Part shown: in pieces, positions 25,406 to 33,275 of the stretch
Layout of the letters: the number at the start of each line of letters is the position of its first letter
Numbering within the stretch: position 1 is the stretch's first letter
Source of the DNA: JAMHWD01 sp035911135
GTDB lineage: Bacteria > Pseudomonadota > Alphaproteobacteria > Micavibrionales > Micavibrionaceae
Length of the DNA stretch: 64,000 bases
Assembly (NCBI GenBank): GCA_035911135.1
Contig: JAMHWD010000045.1
Location: 248,001-312,000, forward strand
Reading direction: 5' to 3'
Made by a program: the position numbers and the translations under genes
Notes under the pieces: generated by a model
Database searches by the model: none
What the model was told of the DNA's origin: nothing
The model's input: the letters and a program-made list of their open reading frames with translations, nothing else

Positions 25406-26587
25406 TTAACCGGGCAGCCATTCACGGCGCAGGGCATCCCATGTGCCGTTTTTCAGGGCGGCGCGGACTTCGCGCATCAGCATATTGATCGTGGCGACGT
25501 TATGCTGGGCCAATATTTGAATGCCCAAACTCTCGCCCGCCTTGAACAGATGGTGGATATAGGCCTTGGAGAAGTAATTCGAGCAGGGCAGGTCAATGCG
25601 CGGGTCCAGCGGCTCCGGGTCGTCTTTGTAGCGGGCATTCAAAAGATTGATCGTTTCCTTTTGTTCGCCCTTCATAAAGGCCACGCCATGCCGGGCAAGG
25701 CGCGTTGGGATGACGCAGTCGAATGTGTCGATACCCAAAGGCACGAAATCCAGTACATCCTTGATGCGGCCAATGCCTAGGAAATGGACGGGGCGCGATC
25801 GGTCGGACGGCTCAAGGCTGGCGGCGCAGGCGATTTTCATCTCCTCATCCGTGCCGCCAAGGCATCCGCCAACGGCTGTGCCAAAAAAAGGTCTATCGGC
25901 GATATAGGCCGAGCTGTCGCGGCGCAGGTCTTCGTAAACGCCGCCTTGCACGATCCCGTAAACGGCCTGCGCGCCATCATCAAATTCGGAAAAACGCTGC
26001 AGGCAGCGATCGCCCCAGCGCATGCTCATCTCCATGGAACGTGCGGTGTAATTCTTATCGACGTGATAAGGTGTGCATTCATCGAATTGCATTAAAAGGT
26101 CTGCGCCCAACTGGCGCTGGATATCCATGGCGTATTCGGGCGTTAAGTTGATTTTGCGGCCATCCAGATAGGAACGAAACACCGCGCCTTGCTCGGATAT
26201 CTCCAGCAGGTTCTTGTTGTCATGGCCCTTGCGGCGGCCCTTGATTTCATTGGCCATCGTGCCCTCGCCCAGCGAGAACACCTGAAAACCTCCGCTATCG
26301 GTCAGCATCGGGCCGCGCCAGCCGGAAAATTTGTGAAGCCCGCCCATCTTCTCCACCAGATCCGCACCGGGCTGGAGCATCAGGTGATACGTATTGCCCA
26401 GAATGATATCCGTTCCGGCATCGCGCATCTGGTCCGGCGAGAGGCCCTTGATCGCGCCCTTTGTGCCGCAAAAGATATAGTTTGGCGTCTCAATCGTGCC
26501 ATGCGGTGTTTTCAGCAGGCCGATCCGTGCCTTGCTGGCGGGGTCCTTGTGGGTGATATCAAAGGCGAAATTGGGGTAAGAAAGCAT
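25406..26587 (-). CDS. tgt: Queuine/preQ1 tRNA-ribosyltransferase, zinc cysteines missing
   Basis: About 393 residues from the ATG at 26587 (MLSYPNFAFD); a longer frame to 26656 runs through a palindromic repeat. TIM-barrel Tgt motifs are clear: GNTYHLMLQPG, DSGGFQVFSLG with the catalytic Asp, GIVQGG and GIGRIKDV. It exchanges G34 for a queuosine precursor in tRNAs with GUN anticodons. The zinc site is odd: the usual C-x-C-x-x-C before the SRAYxHHL motif reads R-I-D-L-P-C-S-N-Y-F here. All three ligand positions are replaced and a single Cys sits one position off, while the later His is kept. Confidence 0.94.
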   Translation of the reverse strand: MLSYPNFAFDITHKDPASKARIGLLKTPHGTIETPNYIFCGTKGAIKGLSPDQMRDAGTDIILGNTYHLMLQPGADLVEKMGGLHKFSGWRGPMLTDSGGFQVFSLGEGTMANEIKGRRKGHDNKNLLEISEQGAVFRSYLDGRKINLTPEYAMDIQRQLGADLLMQFDECTPYHVDKNYTARSMEMSMRWGDRCLQRFSEFDDGAQAVYGIVQGGVYEDLRRDSSAYIADRPFFGTAVGGCLGGTDEEMKIACAASLEPSDRSRPVHFLGIGRIKDVLDFVPLGIDTFDCVIPTRLARHGVAFMKGEQKETINLLNARYKDDPEPLDPRIDLPCSNYFSKAYIHHLFKAGESLGIQILAQHNVATINMLMREVRAALKNGTWDALRREWLPG

Positions 26588-26640
26588 GGGGAAGCTTTTA
26601 ACACGAACATCGTTGAAGGAGGCAAGGTTTTTATACTGAG

Positions 26641-26701
26641 CGTCATTACACGGCATCGTCCGTGTAATCCATGGATCACACGCATGAAGCGTGTGATGAC
26701 G
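26641..26701. repeat. Two-hairpin palindromic repeat, full copy
   Basis: A 61-bp copy: CGTCATTACACGG-CATCGT-CCGTGTAATCC followed by ATGGATCACACGC-ATGAA-GCGTGTGATGACG. It lies in the divergent gap between tgt and the CobD-like gene, so it must be near promoters. Confidence 0.9.
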
Positions 26702-26758
26702 GGGGAAACTTGGTGATCTTGGTGGTTAAAAAGCATTTTTTCATGCTAGGCTCATATC

Positions 26759-27802
26759 ATGCTCGACTCGCTGCCATCTGATATCAGTCTTTCCGGCCTT
26801 CACGCCCTGATTTTTGAACCGGCGCGGATTCCATACGCCATCATGGCGATCTTGCTGGTTTCGGTTGTGGGAATCATCACCGGGCCGCGTGCGGGTAACG
26901 CCAATCCGATGCTCTGGATTTGGGCGGATGCCCTGTTCGGCAAGCTGGGGGAGAAGCTTTATAAAAAGGGCCGTCCCGCGCCTGATCTGATGCTGCGCGG
27001 GTTTATGGTTCTAGCGCTGGCGGTGTTTGTGGCTGGTTTGCTGGCGCAGGTCGCGGGCCATATCATTCTTCATTATGATACCACCACCATCATGCATATC
27101 GTGATACTGGCGGCCTGCCTCTCCAGCGGGGCTTTGTGGTTTACGCTTTTGATGCTGTATTTCGCGCTGACCAAAAAAGGCGAGGTCAAGGGCGCTTACT
27201 TCAGTCTGGCCCGCACGACACGCCTAGATTTGAATACGGTGGATGATTACGGCATCACAAGGCTGGGCGTGGCGCAGGCGGCAAGAATCTTTGACAAGGG
27301 GCTGGTTGCGCCTGTGCTGTGGTATCTGATCGGCGGGTTTACGGCCCTTTTTGTGACGGGTGTTGTCTCGGCCATGGCGTGGCGTTTTGGCAAGAACGGA
27401 TTTTCCAAGGGTTTTGGCGCTGTGCCGCTGGCCCTTGATAAACTGCTGGGTTATGTGCCGTCCTTGATTGCGGCGCTGCTGATCACGGCGGCCAGCACCT
27501 TTACGCCAACGGCCGGGATCGGCCGCAGTATTGCCTCATGGTGGGGGCAGGGCGCGCCATACGCGCAAGGCGGGCATCCGGTGGCGGCCATGGCATGGGC
27601 GCTGAATATTACATTGGGTGGCCCGGCGCAGGATTTATCGGGCAGCACTGTCCCGGCGGCCTGGATCGGGCCGAAAGGGGCCACCGCAAGGCTGGAGCCG
27701 GGGCATCTGCGGCGCGGGCTTTATATCATTCTGATGGCCCATTTATTGTGGCTGGCTGTGCTTTTGGGGGCGTTTTTGTGGTCTTTTGCGCTGGGAAGTT
27801 AA
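26759..27802 (+). CDS. CobD/CbiB-like membrane protein
   Basis: A 347-residue protein with about six hydrophobic segments. Landmarks of the adenosylcobinamide-phosphate synthase family are recognisable: an aspartate block LDLNTVDDYGITR, then A-A-R-I-F-D-K-G-L-V-A-P-V-L-W-Y (the usual S-x-x-D-G-V-V-A-P region). Then LDKLLGY and GHPVAAMAWALNITLGGP follow. The family attaches aminopropanol to cobyric acid in B12 synthesis. No other cobalamin gene is in the window and some motifs are loose, so a diverged function is possible. Confidence 0.75.
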   Translation: MLDSLPSDISLSGLHALIFEPARIPYAIMAILLVSVVGIITGPRAGNANPMLWIWADALFGKLGEKLYKKGRPAPDLMLRGFMVLALAVFVAGLLAQVAGHIILHYDTTTIMHIVILAACLSSGALWFTLLMLYFALTKKGEVKGAYFSLARTTRLDLNTVDDYGITRLGVAQAARIFDKGLVAPVLWYLIGGFTALFVTGVVSAMAWRFGKNGFSKGFGAVPLALDKLLGYVPSLIAALLITAASTFTPTAGIGRSIASWWGQGAPYAQGGHPVAAMAWALNITLGGPAQDLSGSTVPAAWIGPKGATARLEPGHLRRGLYIILMAHLLWLAVLLGAFLWSFALGS

Positions 27803-27821
27803 AAACTTTTCAAGGCAGTGC

Positions 27822-27850
27822 TTGACTTTTAAGGGCTGTTTCGCTTAATT
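27822..27850 (+). promoter_or_regulatory. rpmB promoter
   Basis: TTGACT, 17 bp, TTAATT, ending 48 bp before the rpmB start codon. Confidence 0.55.
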
Positions 27851-27897
27851 TGCCGATCTGTTTTAAGAATAAGGCCAGATTTACAAGGATTTCGACC

Positions 27898-28191
27898 ATG
27901 AGCCGCCGCTGCATGATTACAGGCAAGACCGTTATGTCCGGGAATAATGTTTCCCACGCGATGAACCGTACGCGCCGCAAGTTCTACCCCAATGTTCAGG
28001 ACACAAGCCTCTACAGCGAGTCCCTGAAGAAGTGGGTTAGCGTTAAAGCGTCGGCCGCTGGTCTTCGCACTGTTGAGCACAAGGGCGGTTTTGACGCCTT
28101 CATCACAGGCACAGCCATCACTAAGCTGGCCCCTGAACTGCGCCAATACAAGGCCCAGATCGAAAAGGCTCAAGGCGCAACCGCTGCTTAA
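27898..28191 (+). CDS. rpmB: 50S ribosomal protein L28
   Basis: A 97-residue L28 starting at MSRRCMITGK; an upstream in-frame start at 27850 adds nonconserved residues. Family motifs include GNNVSHAMNRTRRKF-P-N-V-Q and WVSVKASAAGLRTVEHKG. It is a structural component of the large ribosomal subunit. The gene is monocistronic with its own promoter and terminator. The conserved zinc cysteines of some L28 forms are absent, as is normal in alphaproteobacteria. Confidence 0.97.
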   Translation: MSRRCMITGKTVMSGNNVSHAMNRTRRKFYPNVQDTSLYSESLKKWVSVKASAAGLRTVEHKGGFDAFITGTAITKLAPELRQYKAQIEKAQGATAA

Positions 28192-28218
28192 TCTTCAAAT
28201 AAGAAGATCACCGTTTTA

Positions 28219-28248
28219 AAACCCGCCTTTCTGGCGGGTTTTTGCTTT
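28219..28248 (+). terminator. Rho-independent terminator of rpmB
   Basis: AACCCGCC-TTTCT-GGCGGGTT followed by TTTGCTTTT. Confidence 0.9.
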
Positions 28249-28302
28249 TGTGCTGTTATGGCAAGCTGCGGCGCTTTTTAACAATTTCCTTACAAAATCG
28301 TG

Positions 28303-28308
28303 TATAAT
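28303..28308 (+). promoter_or_regulatory. -10 element of the GGDEF-kinase operon
   Basis: TATAAT preceded by TGTG, with TTAACA-like sequence about 20 bp upstream. This puts transcription start near 28315 and argues for translation from the ATG at 28357 and not the GTG at 28300. Confidence 0.5.
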
Positions 28309-28356
28309 CGGAAAGGTTCAAGTGCTGCGTACAACCTTTTTAAAAAGCACAATGTC

Positions 28357-29235
28357 ATGAATTCGGAAACCAAGAATTCCTTTAACCAGATCAGCTCCGT
28401 ACTCGATCAGTACACGGAATGGTATAACGATATTCTGCTTCAGCTCTTTTATCCGGCGCAGGAAAAAGTCAAAAAGCCGCAAGTTCCTGTTTTCTCGCTG
28501 GGCACGCTCAGCACGAACGACACGCTGGAGATCGAAGGCATCCAGCGCCTGCAATTGCTCAAAGGCGATCTGGTTAAAATTTCCGAAGAATTGCTGGCGG
28601 GCTCATCGCCGCCGCCTTTTAAGAATTTTGAGACTTTCAGTCAGGTTTATGAAGAATTCTCCAACCAGCTCCGCCGGGTGGAAATTGACAGATTTATGGA
28701 TGATAACGGCATTGATGTGCTGACCGGCTTACGCAGCCGCAACGCCATGATGAGCGATATCGCGCGCGAGCTTGACCGTCTGGCCCGGCGCGGCAAGCCG
28801 TTTTGTCTGGCATTGGCGCAGATTGATAATTTTACCAAGATCCGGGAGTCCTATAACCTCAAGGAATGCAATGTGTTTATCATGACGGTGGCGGAGCTGA
28901 TCAAAAAGAGTATGCGCTCATTTGATGACGCTTACCGGCTCTCAAACGGTGAATTTATCCTGTGTCTCAAGCAGACGGAGATGAGCGGCGGACTGGCAGC
29001 GCTGGAGCGCATGCGTAAGCTGCTGGAGAGAGAACGGATCAGCGTCTCGCTTGATGGCAACGCGCAGCCCTTGACCATGTCCTGCGTGATCGCCGAGCCT
29101 GTGGAGGGCGATATGCAGGATAATCTGGTTGATAATCTGCGTCACGACCTCGCCAGCATGGAGCGGACAGAGGGCGCAGTTCTTGAATACTATGAAATGA
29201 GCCCGTTGCAACGTTTTGTTAAAACGAGCCAGTGA
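28357..29235 (+). CDS. Degenerate GGDEF-domain protein
   Basis: About 292 residues from ATG 28357; the frame is open to 28300 but that lies over a probable -10 box. An N-terminal helical region (1-110) is followed by a GGDEF-like domain starting D-V-L-T-G-L-R-S-R-N. The signature loop reads SNGEF at 196-200 in place of GGDEF, and the usual D-x-D metal region is AQIDNF. Diguanylate cyclase activity is therefore doubtful and a GTP/c-di-GMP sensory or scaffold role is more likely. The stop overlaps the histidine kinase start (GTGA), so the two are coupled. Confidence 0.82.
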   Translation: MNSETKNSFNQISSVLDQYTEWYNDILLQLFYPAQEKVKKPQVPVFSLGTLSTNDTLEIEGIQRLQLLKGDLVKISEELLAGSSPPPFKNFETFSQVYEEFSNQLRRVEIDRFMDDNGIDVLTGLRSRNAMMSDIARELDRLARRGKPFCLALAQIDNFTKIRESYNLKECNVFIMTVAELIKKSMRSFDDAYRLSNGEFILCLKQTEMSGGLAALERMRKLLERERISVSLDGNAQPLTMSCVIAEPVEGDMQDNLVDNLRHDLASMERTEGAVLEYYEMSPLQRFVKTSQ

Positions 29236-30824
29236 CCTTAACTTCGGCAATTCAGATGGATTACTCCGTATTCTTTCAAAACATGCCGCTGCCGCGCTTC
29301 ATTGTCGCGGTAGATGCTATGCGTACTTACAAGGTGCTCGATGCCAATGACAGCGCCCTTGGTTATTTCAACCACAGCCGTGATCAGGTCGTGGGGAACG
29401 GCATTGCCAGTTTCATGGATCAGGAATATCACCGCCATTTCGACCAGACCTTTGAGGTCTGCATCGAGAAAAAGCGCTTTGTGACCGTCCAGGCGCTGCC
29501 ATGGGTTCCCGGCAATATCAAGGTGTTCAATTTTGTAATCAATCCGATCACCAATGATTCCGGCGAGGTCACAACGCTGGATGTGATCGGCCTGCCGGAT
29601 GTCTCGGATCAGTCCATCCTCCAGCGCGAGCGCGATGATGCGATCTTGCTGTTGACCTCGGTATTTGATGTCAGTGAAATCGGCATCGTGGTCAGTGATT
29701 CAACGGGGCGTATCGTGCGGGTGAATGATTCCTTCGTGCGGACCTATGGCTGGTCGCGTGAGGAACTGATCAATGCCGAGATATCAGAGCTTCTGACGCC
29801 GGATGAGCGTGAAAACGCGCGGCGTAATCACGATGAATTTATCATCAGGGGTGGGCGCTCATCGGGCGAGATGAAAATTATCCGCAAGAATGGCTCGATT
29901 GCCAATGCGCTCTTTACCACGGCCACGATTGAACTATCGCAAAAGCGCCGTTTTCAGGTTACCACGGTGATGGATATCACCCTGCGGAAACAGATGGAGC
30001 AATCCCTGCGCCTTGCCAAGGATCAGGCCGATACCGCCAACCGCGCCAAATCAACATTTCTGGCCAATATGTCGCATGAGCTCCGCACGCCGTTGAATGC
30101 CATTATCGGCTTTTCCGAGATGATGGGCAACGAGACCTTCGGCCCGCTGGGTAATGCCAAATATGCGGAATATCTGGGCGATATCCATATGAGCGCGCGG
30201 CATTTGCTGGAGATTATCAACGAAGTTCTCGATATGTCGAAAATCGAGGCCGGGCGCATTGAGCTGGACGAGGAAGTTGTGAACATGTCCGAGCTGATCA
30301 AATCAGTGACGCGCATGATGGATTCCCGCGCTTTTGCCTCCGATCTGTCTTTCATCGAAGATATTCAGCCCGACCTGCCATGGCTCAAGGCCGATCAGCG
30401 CCTCATGCGTCAGGTGCTGATCAATCTGGTGACCAATGCCGTTAAATTCTCCAATAAGGGCGGCAAGATCCATATCAAGGCGCATGTGCTGGCCGACCGG
30501 CGTATGCAGATCATCGTGCAGGATAATGGCGTGGGCATTCCCAAGGACAAGATCCGTCAGGCCATGGAGCCGTTCGGGCAGGTCACGGACGGGGCGGAGC
30601 GTACCCAGAAACAGGGCACGGGCCTTGGCTTGCCGCTGGCCCGTGCGATGGTTGAGCTTCATGATGGCGAGCTGTGGCTGGAATCCGAGCTGGGGCAGGG
30701 GACGACAGTATTTGTGAATATGCCCGATCATCGCACATATCAGGAAGGCCAGCCGGAGAGAAAATCCTTAAGCCGGATCAAGCAGGAAGCATCTTCCCTT
30801 GCCGAGCGCGGCCAAAATAACTAA
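29232..30824 (+). CDS. PAS-domain sensor histidine kinase
   Basis: A 530-residue soluble kinase with no membrane segment. An N-terminal PAS-like domain (about 12-125) and a second PAS (about 135-250, GIVVSDSTGRIVRVNDSF) are followed by a HisKA domain. The H-box is STFLANMSHELRTPLNA, with phospho-acceptor His282. The HATPase has N-box NLVTNAVKF, G1 DNGVGIP and G2 GTGLGLPLA. It senses a cytoplasmic signal and phosphorylates an unlinked response regulator, as no receiver gene is adjacent. The GTG start overlaps the GGDEF gene stop; an ATG at 29256 is an alternative. Confidence 0.92.
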   Translation: MTLTSAIQMDYSVFFQNMPLPRFIVAVDAMRTYKVLDANDSALGYFNHSRDQVVGNGIASFMDQEYHRHFDQTFEVCIEKKRFVTVQALPWVPGNIKVFNFVINPITNDSGEVTTLDVIGLPDVSDQSILQRERDDAILLLTSVFDVSEIGIVVSDSTGRIVRVNDSFVRTYGWSREELINAEISELLTPDERENARRNHDEFIIRGGRSSGEMKIIRKNGSIANALFTTATIELSQKRRFQVTTVMDITLRKQMEQSLRLAKDQADTANRAKSTFLANMSHELRTPLNAIIGFSEMMGNETFGPLGNAKYAEYLGDIHMSARHLLEIINEVLDMSKIEAGRIELDEEVVNMSELIKSVTRMMDSRAFASDLSFIEDIQPDLPWLKADQRLMRQVLINLVTNAVKFSNKGGKIHIKAHVLADRRMQIIVQDNGVGIPKDKIRQAMEPFGQVTDGAERTQKQGTGLGLPLARAMVELHDGELWLESELGQGTTVFVNMPDHRTYQEGQPERKSLSRIKQEASSLAERGQNN

Positions 30825-30879
30825 TATCCCATTCCAACAGAGATAAAAAACCTCGAACCATCCCAGGAGGGCGATAACC

Positions 30880-31302
30880 ATGAGCAAGGAACTGGTGCAA
30901 CGTTGTGCCGCTGCCGGCCTTAAAATCACAGGTCAGCGCAAGACCATCATTCAGGTGCTGGAGGATGCCTCCGACCATCCGTCCGTGGAATCGGTTTATG
31001 ATCGCGCCAAGGAGATTGATTCTTCTATATCCATCGCGACGGTTTATCGTACGCTGAATATGCTGGATGAGCTGGATCTGGTAATCCGCCATGAATTTCA
31101 GGAAGGCTATTCCCGTTACGAACTGAACTGGGATCACCACCATCACCTTGTCGATCTGGAAACGGGGCAGGTGATTGAATTCCAGAATGACGAGCTGGAA
31201 GCCCTGAAGGAAAAAATCGCCCATGATCTGGGTTATGAGCTGATTGATCACCGTCTTGAGCTCTACGGCAAGAAGATCAAGGCTGGCAAGGACAAGAAAT
31301 AG
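30880..31302 (+). CDS. fur: Fur-family metal-responsive regulator
   Basis: A 140-residue Fur-family repressor with an excellent ribosome site (AGGAGGG). The winged helix contains SSISIATVYRTLNMLDELDLV; metal ligands include His33, Glu81 and the HHHHLVDLETG cluster at 86-89. There is no C-terminal CxxC zinc site, as in many alphaproteobacterial Fur/Mur proteins. It could therefore respond to iron or manganese. A possible target is the suf operon, where a TGATTATCA sequence lies before the regulator gene. Confidence 0.87.
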   Translation: MSKELVQRCAAAGLKITGQRKTIIQVLEDASDHPSVESVYDRAKEIDSSISIATVYRTLNMLDELDLVIRHEFQEGYSRYELNWDHHHHLVDLETGQVIEFQNDELEALKEKIAHDLGYELIDHRLELYGKKIKAGKDKK

Positions 31303-31314
31303 GGCTGTATAATC

Positions 31315-31539
31315 ATGTGCCAGATGGTTGTCATGGAAGATGGTTTTCGCGTGCCGGTCTCGGATTGCGTGTGCTATCAGGCCGTCATGCGCGCGTATAA
31401 GCATATGAGCGATGAGCCTGACAAGATAGCGCTGGAAGCCGCCATTCGCGTCTATCGTCATCACCATCCCGAAGATGCCAAGGCTGATGCCTTTGTGACC
31501 GTCCAGCGCTGGGTTACGATGCCCGCGCATGTTCATTAG
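31315..31539 (+). CDS. Small conserved-looking protein, Cys/His-rich
   Basis: A 74-residue protein 12 bp after fur. The N-terminal half has Cys2, Cys18 and Cys20 (MCQMVVMEDGFRVPVSDCVC) and the C-terminal half is helical with an HHHPEDA segment, so metal binding is possible. No family recognised. The spacing suggests cotranscription with fur. Confidence 0.6.
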   Translation: MCQMVVMEDGFRVPVSDCVCYQAVMRAYKHMSDEPDKIALEAAIRVYRHHHPEDAKADAFVTVQRWVTMPAHVH

Positions 31540-31623
31540 GACGGAATTTGCAATATTTTCATAATTTTGATATTGTCTTGGCGTAGTAATGAAAAACAAT
31601 CAAAAATAATTGAGGATGTCGTT

Positions 31624-31800
31624 ATGAGTACTGGAAAAAATAAACTGGAACAGATTGAAATCGCAGAGACCGCCGCATCGCTGTTTGCGCAGCTCCCCGA
31701 AAAGGAAGTGAATTCAGATGCCCCGCAGGTCAGGGCTGTGATGGATATCCTGCGCGCCAATCCTGATCTGGCGCAATCAGCTCGAAAAATCAGCCTCTGA
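31624..31800 (+). CDS. Small acidic helical protein
   Basis: A 58-residue protein starting at ATG 31624 with TGAGG about 8 bases upstream. Entirely soluble and helical (KLEQIEIAETAASLFAQLPEKE...). No family recognised. Its stop overlaps the DUF1491 gene start (TGATG), supporting real translation and coupling. Confidence 0.6.
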   Translation: MSTGKNKLEQIEIAETAASLFAQLPEKEVNSDAPQVRAVMDILRANPDLAQSARKISL

Positions 31801-32129
31801 TGTCCACTGATGGCCGCCTTCCCACCGCACTCTGGCTGGAGGGGCAATTCCGCCTGCTGGATGCCGCCAGCATTTCCTATTACGTGATTAATCGTGGGGC
31901 CGGGGGTTCGGGCGTGGTGACGCTCAAACTGAACGGGCTTGGCGCGGGGTTTCGGCTGCTCGTGCAGCAGCGCGATATGGACGGCGTGCTGGGCTGGCAG
32001 AATGCCTTGAAGGACGACAATCCGCCCGAAGACCAGATTGATGCCTATATCGCCCGCGCCATTGACCGTGACCCCGATCTTTGGGTTATCGAGATTGAAT
32101 CCCGCAGCCTCGAAAACCCGTTTGTTTAG
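31800..32129 (+). CDS. DUF1491 family protein
   Basis: A 109-residue protein with DUF1491 features: ALWLEGQFRLLDAAS at the N-terminus (usually ELWVKALLRR), YYVINRGAGGSGVVTLKLN for the R-x-G-D-x-x-A-G-x-x-L region, and DAYIARAIDRDPDLWVIEIESR at the C-terminus. The family is largely restricted to alphaproteobacteria and its function is unknown. Translationally coupled to the small gene upstream. Confidence 0.82.
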   Translation: MSTDGRLPTALWLEGQFRLLDAASISYYVINRGAGGSGVVTLKLNGLGAGFRLLVQQRDMDGVLGWQNALKDDNPPEDQIDAYIARAIDRDPDLWVIEIESRSLENPFV

Positions 32130-32133
32130 TTTT

Positions 32134-32592
32134 TTAAACCGCTGCGCGTGTCAGGGGCAGGGCGTAATCGCTGCGGAAGGCCGCGAAGCGGTCTTCGCCG
32201 ATATTGTCCCAGAAGGATTTCAGCGCCACCATGCCGGCGGATGGTCCGCCGATTTCCCATCCCGTGCGCATCAGGCTCTGATCCATGAAGCCCAGAAAAT
32301 CAGCCGGAAAGGCTATGCGCGGGGCTTGCAGGCCCAGATCCACAAGGATCTTGGCCACGTGGGCATCGCTATGGTCGAGGATATCGGCGGTAAACTGGAT
32401 GGCGGATAAAATCTTGATCTCCATCCGGCTGCTCGGCACATGACGCAAATGACGCATGAAACGGGCATAGACGGCCATTTCATCCTTGGCCGATGCGGCA
32501 TCAGATGGCGGTAATGGCAAGACATGCCGTTCGCCTTGCGTGTTTGTGTTTACGTGCTTGGGGCTTTTGCTTACTGCGATCGTGTCAACCAT
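32134..32592 (-). CDS. Hypothetical helical protein
   Basis: About 152 residues from the second ATG (MVDTIAVSK), which has AAAGG at the right distance; a first ATG two codons upstream is too close to it. After a polar N-terminal 40 residues the chain is helical, with SAIQFTADILDHSDAHVAKILVDLGL and a Trp-containing C-terminus (KSFWDNIGEDRFAAF). No family recognised. Convergent with the DUF1491 gene, 4 bp apart. Confidence 0.6.
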   Translation of the reverse strand: MVDTIAVSKSPKHVNTNTQGERHVLPLPPSDAASAKDEMAVYARFMRHLRHVPSSRMEIKILSAIQFTADILDHSDAHVAKILVDLGLQAPRIAFPADFLGFMDQSLMRTGWEIGGPSAGMVALKSFWDNIGEDRFAAFRSDYALPLTRAAV

Positions 32593-32944
32593 GTCCATAA
32601 CCTTTCCGGTTTAGTTGTGAGGTCGTTCGAGACTACTTCCAAGAGCCTCTGCCGGTGTTTGTGATCTCTTTGATACATTCACCAACTCGCGCTCTTATGT
32701 TCAGGTTCCCCGCAAACAGTTAATGGAATCTTAAAATTCCAGATTACGGTAAAAGATGGCAGTTTAAGCTGTGGATAAGAGGGGTGGCGGAATTATGAGG
32801 GGCGATAATTCATTCAAAGTATTTTGCGCCGAAATCTGCCGTTTTTCGAGAACCGCCGCGCAGAATACCCATGTGTATTTGAGCAGCGGAAAGCGCAGAA
32901 AAATGCGGATTGCAGGCCAAAAGACGTCGTAATGAAATCGGCCC
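32593..32944. other. Intergenic region with DnaA-box-like site and hairpin
   Basis: No convincing gene. It contains TGGAAT-CTTAAA-ATTCCA at 32724-32741, a perfect 6-bp stem, and TGTGGATAA at 32770-32778, an exact DnaA-box 9-mer on the minus strand. A 45-codon frame from ATG 32795 encodes a basic peptide but has only weak support. Confidence 0.5.
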
Positions 32945-33262
32945 CTAGCGGTCGAGCTGATGGGCGACCATCAAGGGCACAATAAAAGCCTGCCCGCCGC
33001 GAATCGGGTCATTGGCATCGAGATAAGCCAGCAGGATCTTGCGGTTTTTGAGGATTCTCTCGTAAATCTCGGTCTTGATTTTATCGAGGAGGACAGGTTC
33101 GCCTTCCTCGTTATCACTGCCGAAATACAGCTCGCCGCGCTCAACATCAATCGAGGCCCATTCAGGAGCGAAGGTGAAAGGCTTGTTGCTGAAATAGGCA
33201 ACTTCGTTCTGATCGCTGAGAACAAGAGAGACTTTTTTCTCGTCTTTTTTCTTTTTGATCAT
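32945..33262 (-). CDS. Hypothetical soluble protein
   Basis: A 105-residue protein with AAGGA 7 bases before the ATG. Lys-rich N-terminus (MIKKKKDEKK), then alternating beta-strand-like segments (SLVLSDQNEVAYFSNKPFTFAPEW, DVERGELYFGSDNEEGEPV) and a C-terminal helix (ERILKNRKILLAYLDANDP). No family recognised; composition is consistent with a real cytoplasmic protein. It is followed upstream by ispA on the same strand, 13 bp away. Confidence 0.65.
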   Translation of the reverse strand: MIKKKKDEKKVSLVLSDQNEVAYFSNKPFTFAPEWASIDVERGELYFGSDNEEGEPVLLDKIKTEIYERILKNRKILLAYLDANDPIRGGQAFIVPLMVAHQLDR

Positions 33263-33275
33263 GACGTGTCCTTAA

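Noticed and set aside
32795..32932. 45-codon basic peptide frame in the 32.6-32.9 kb gap
   Set aside because: Weak ribosome site, odd composition and no sign of conservation; kept only as a note.
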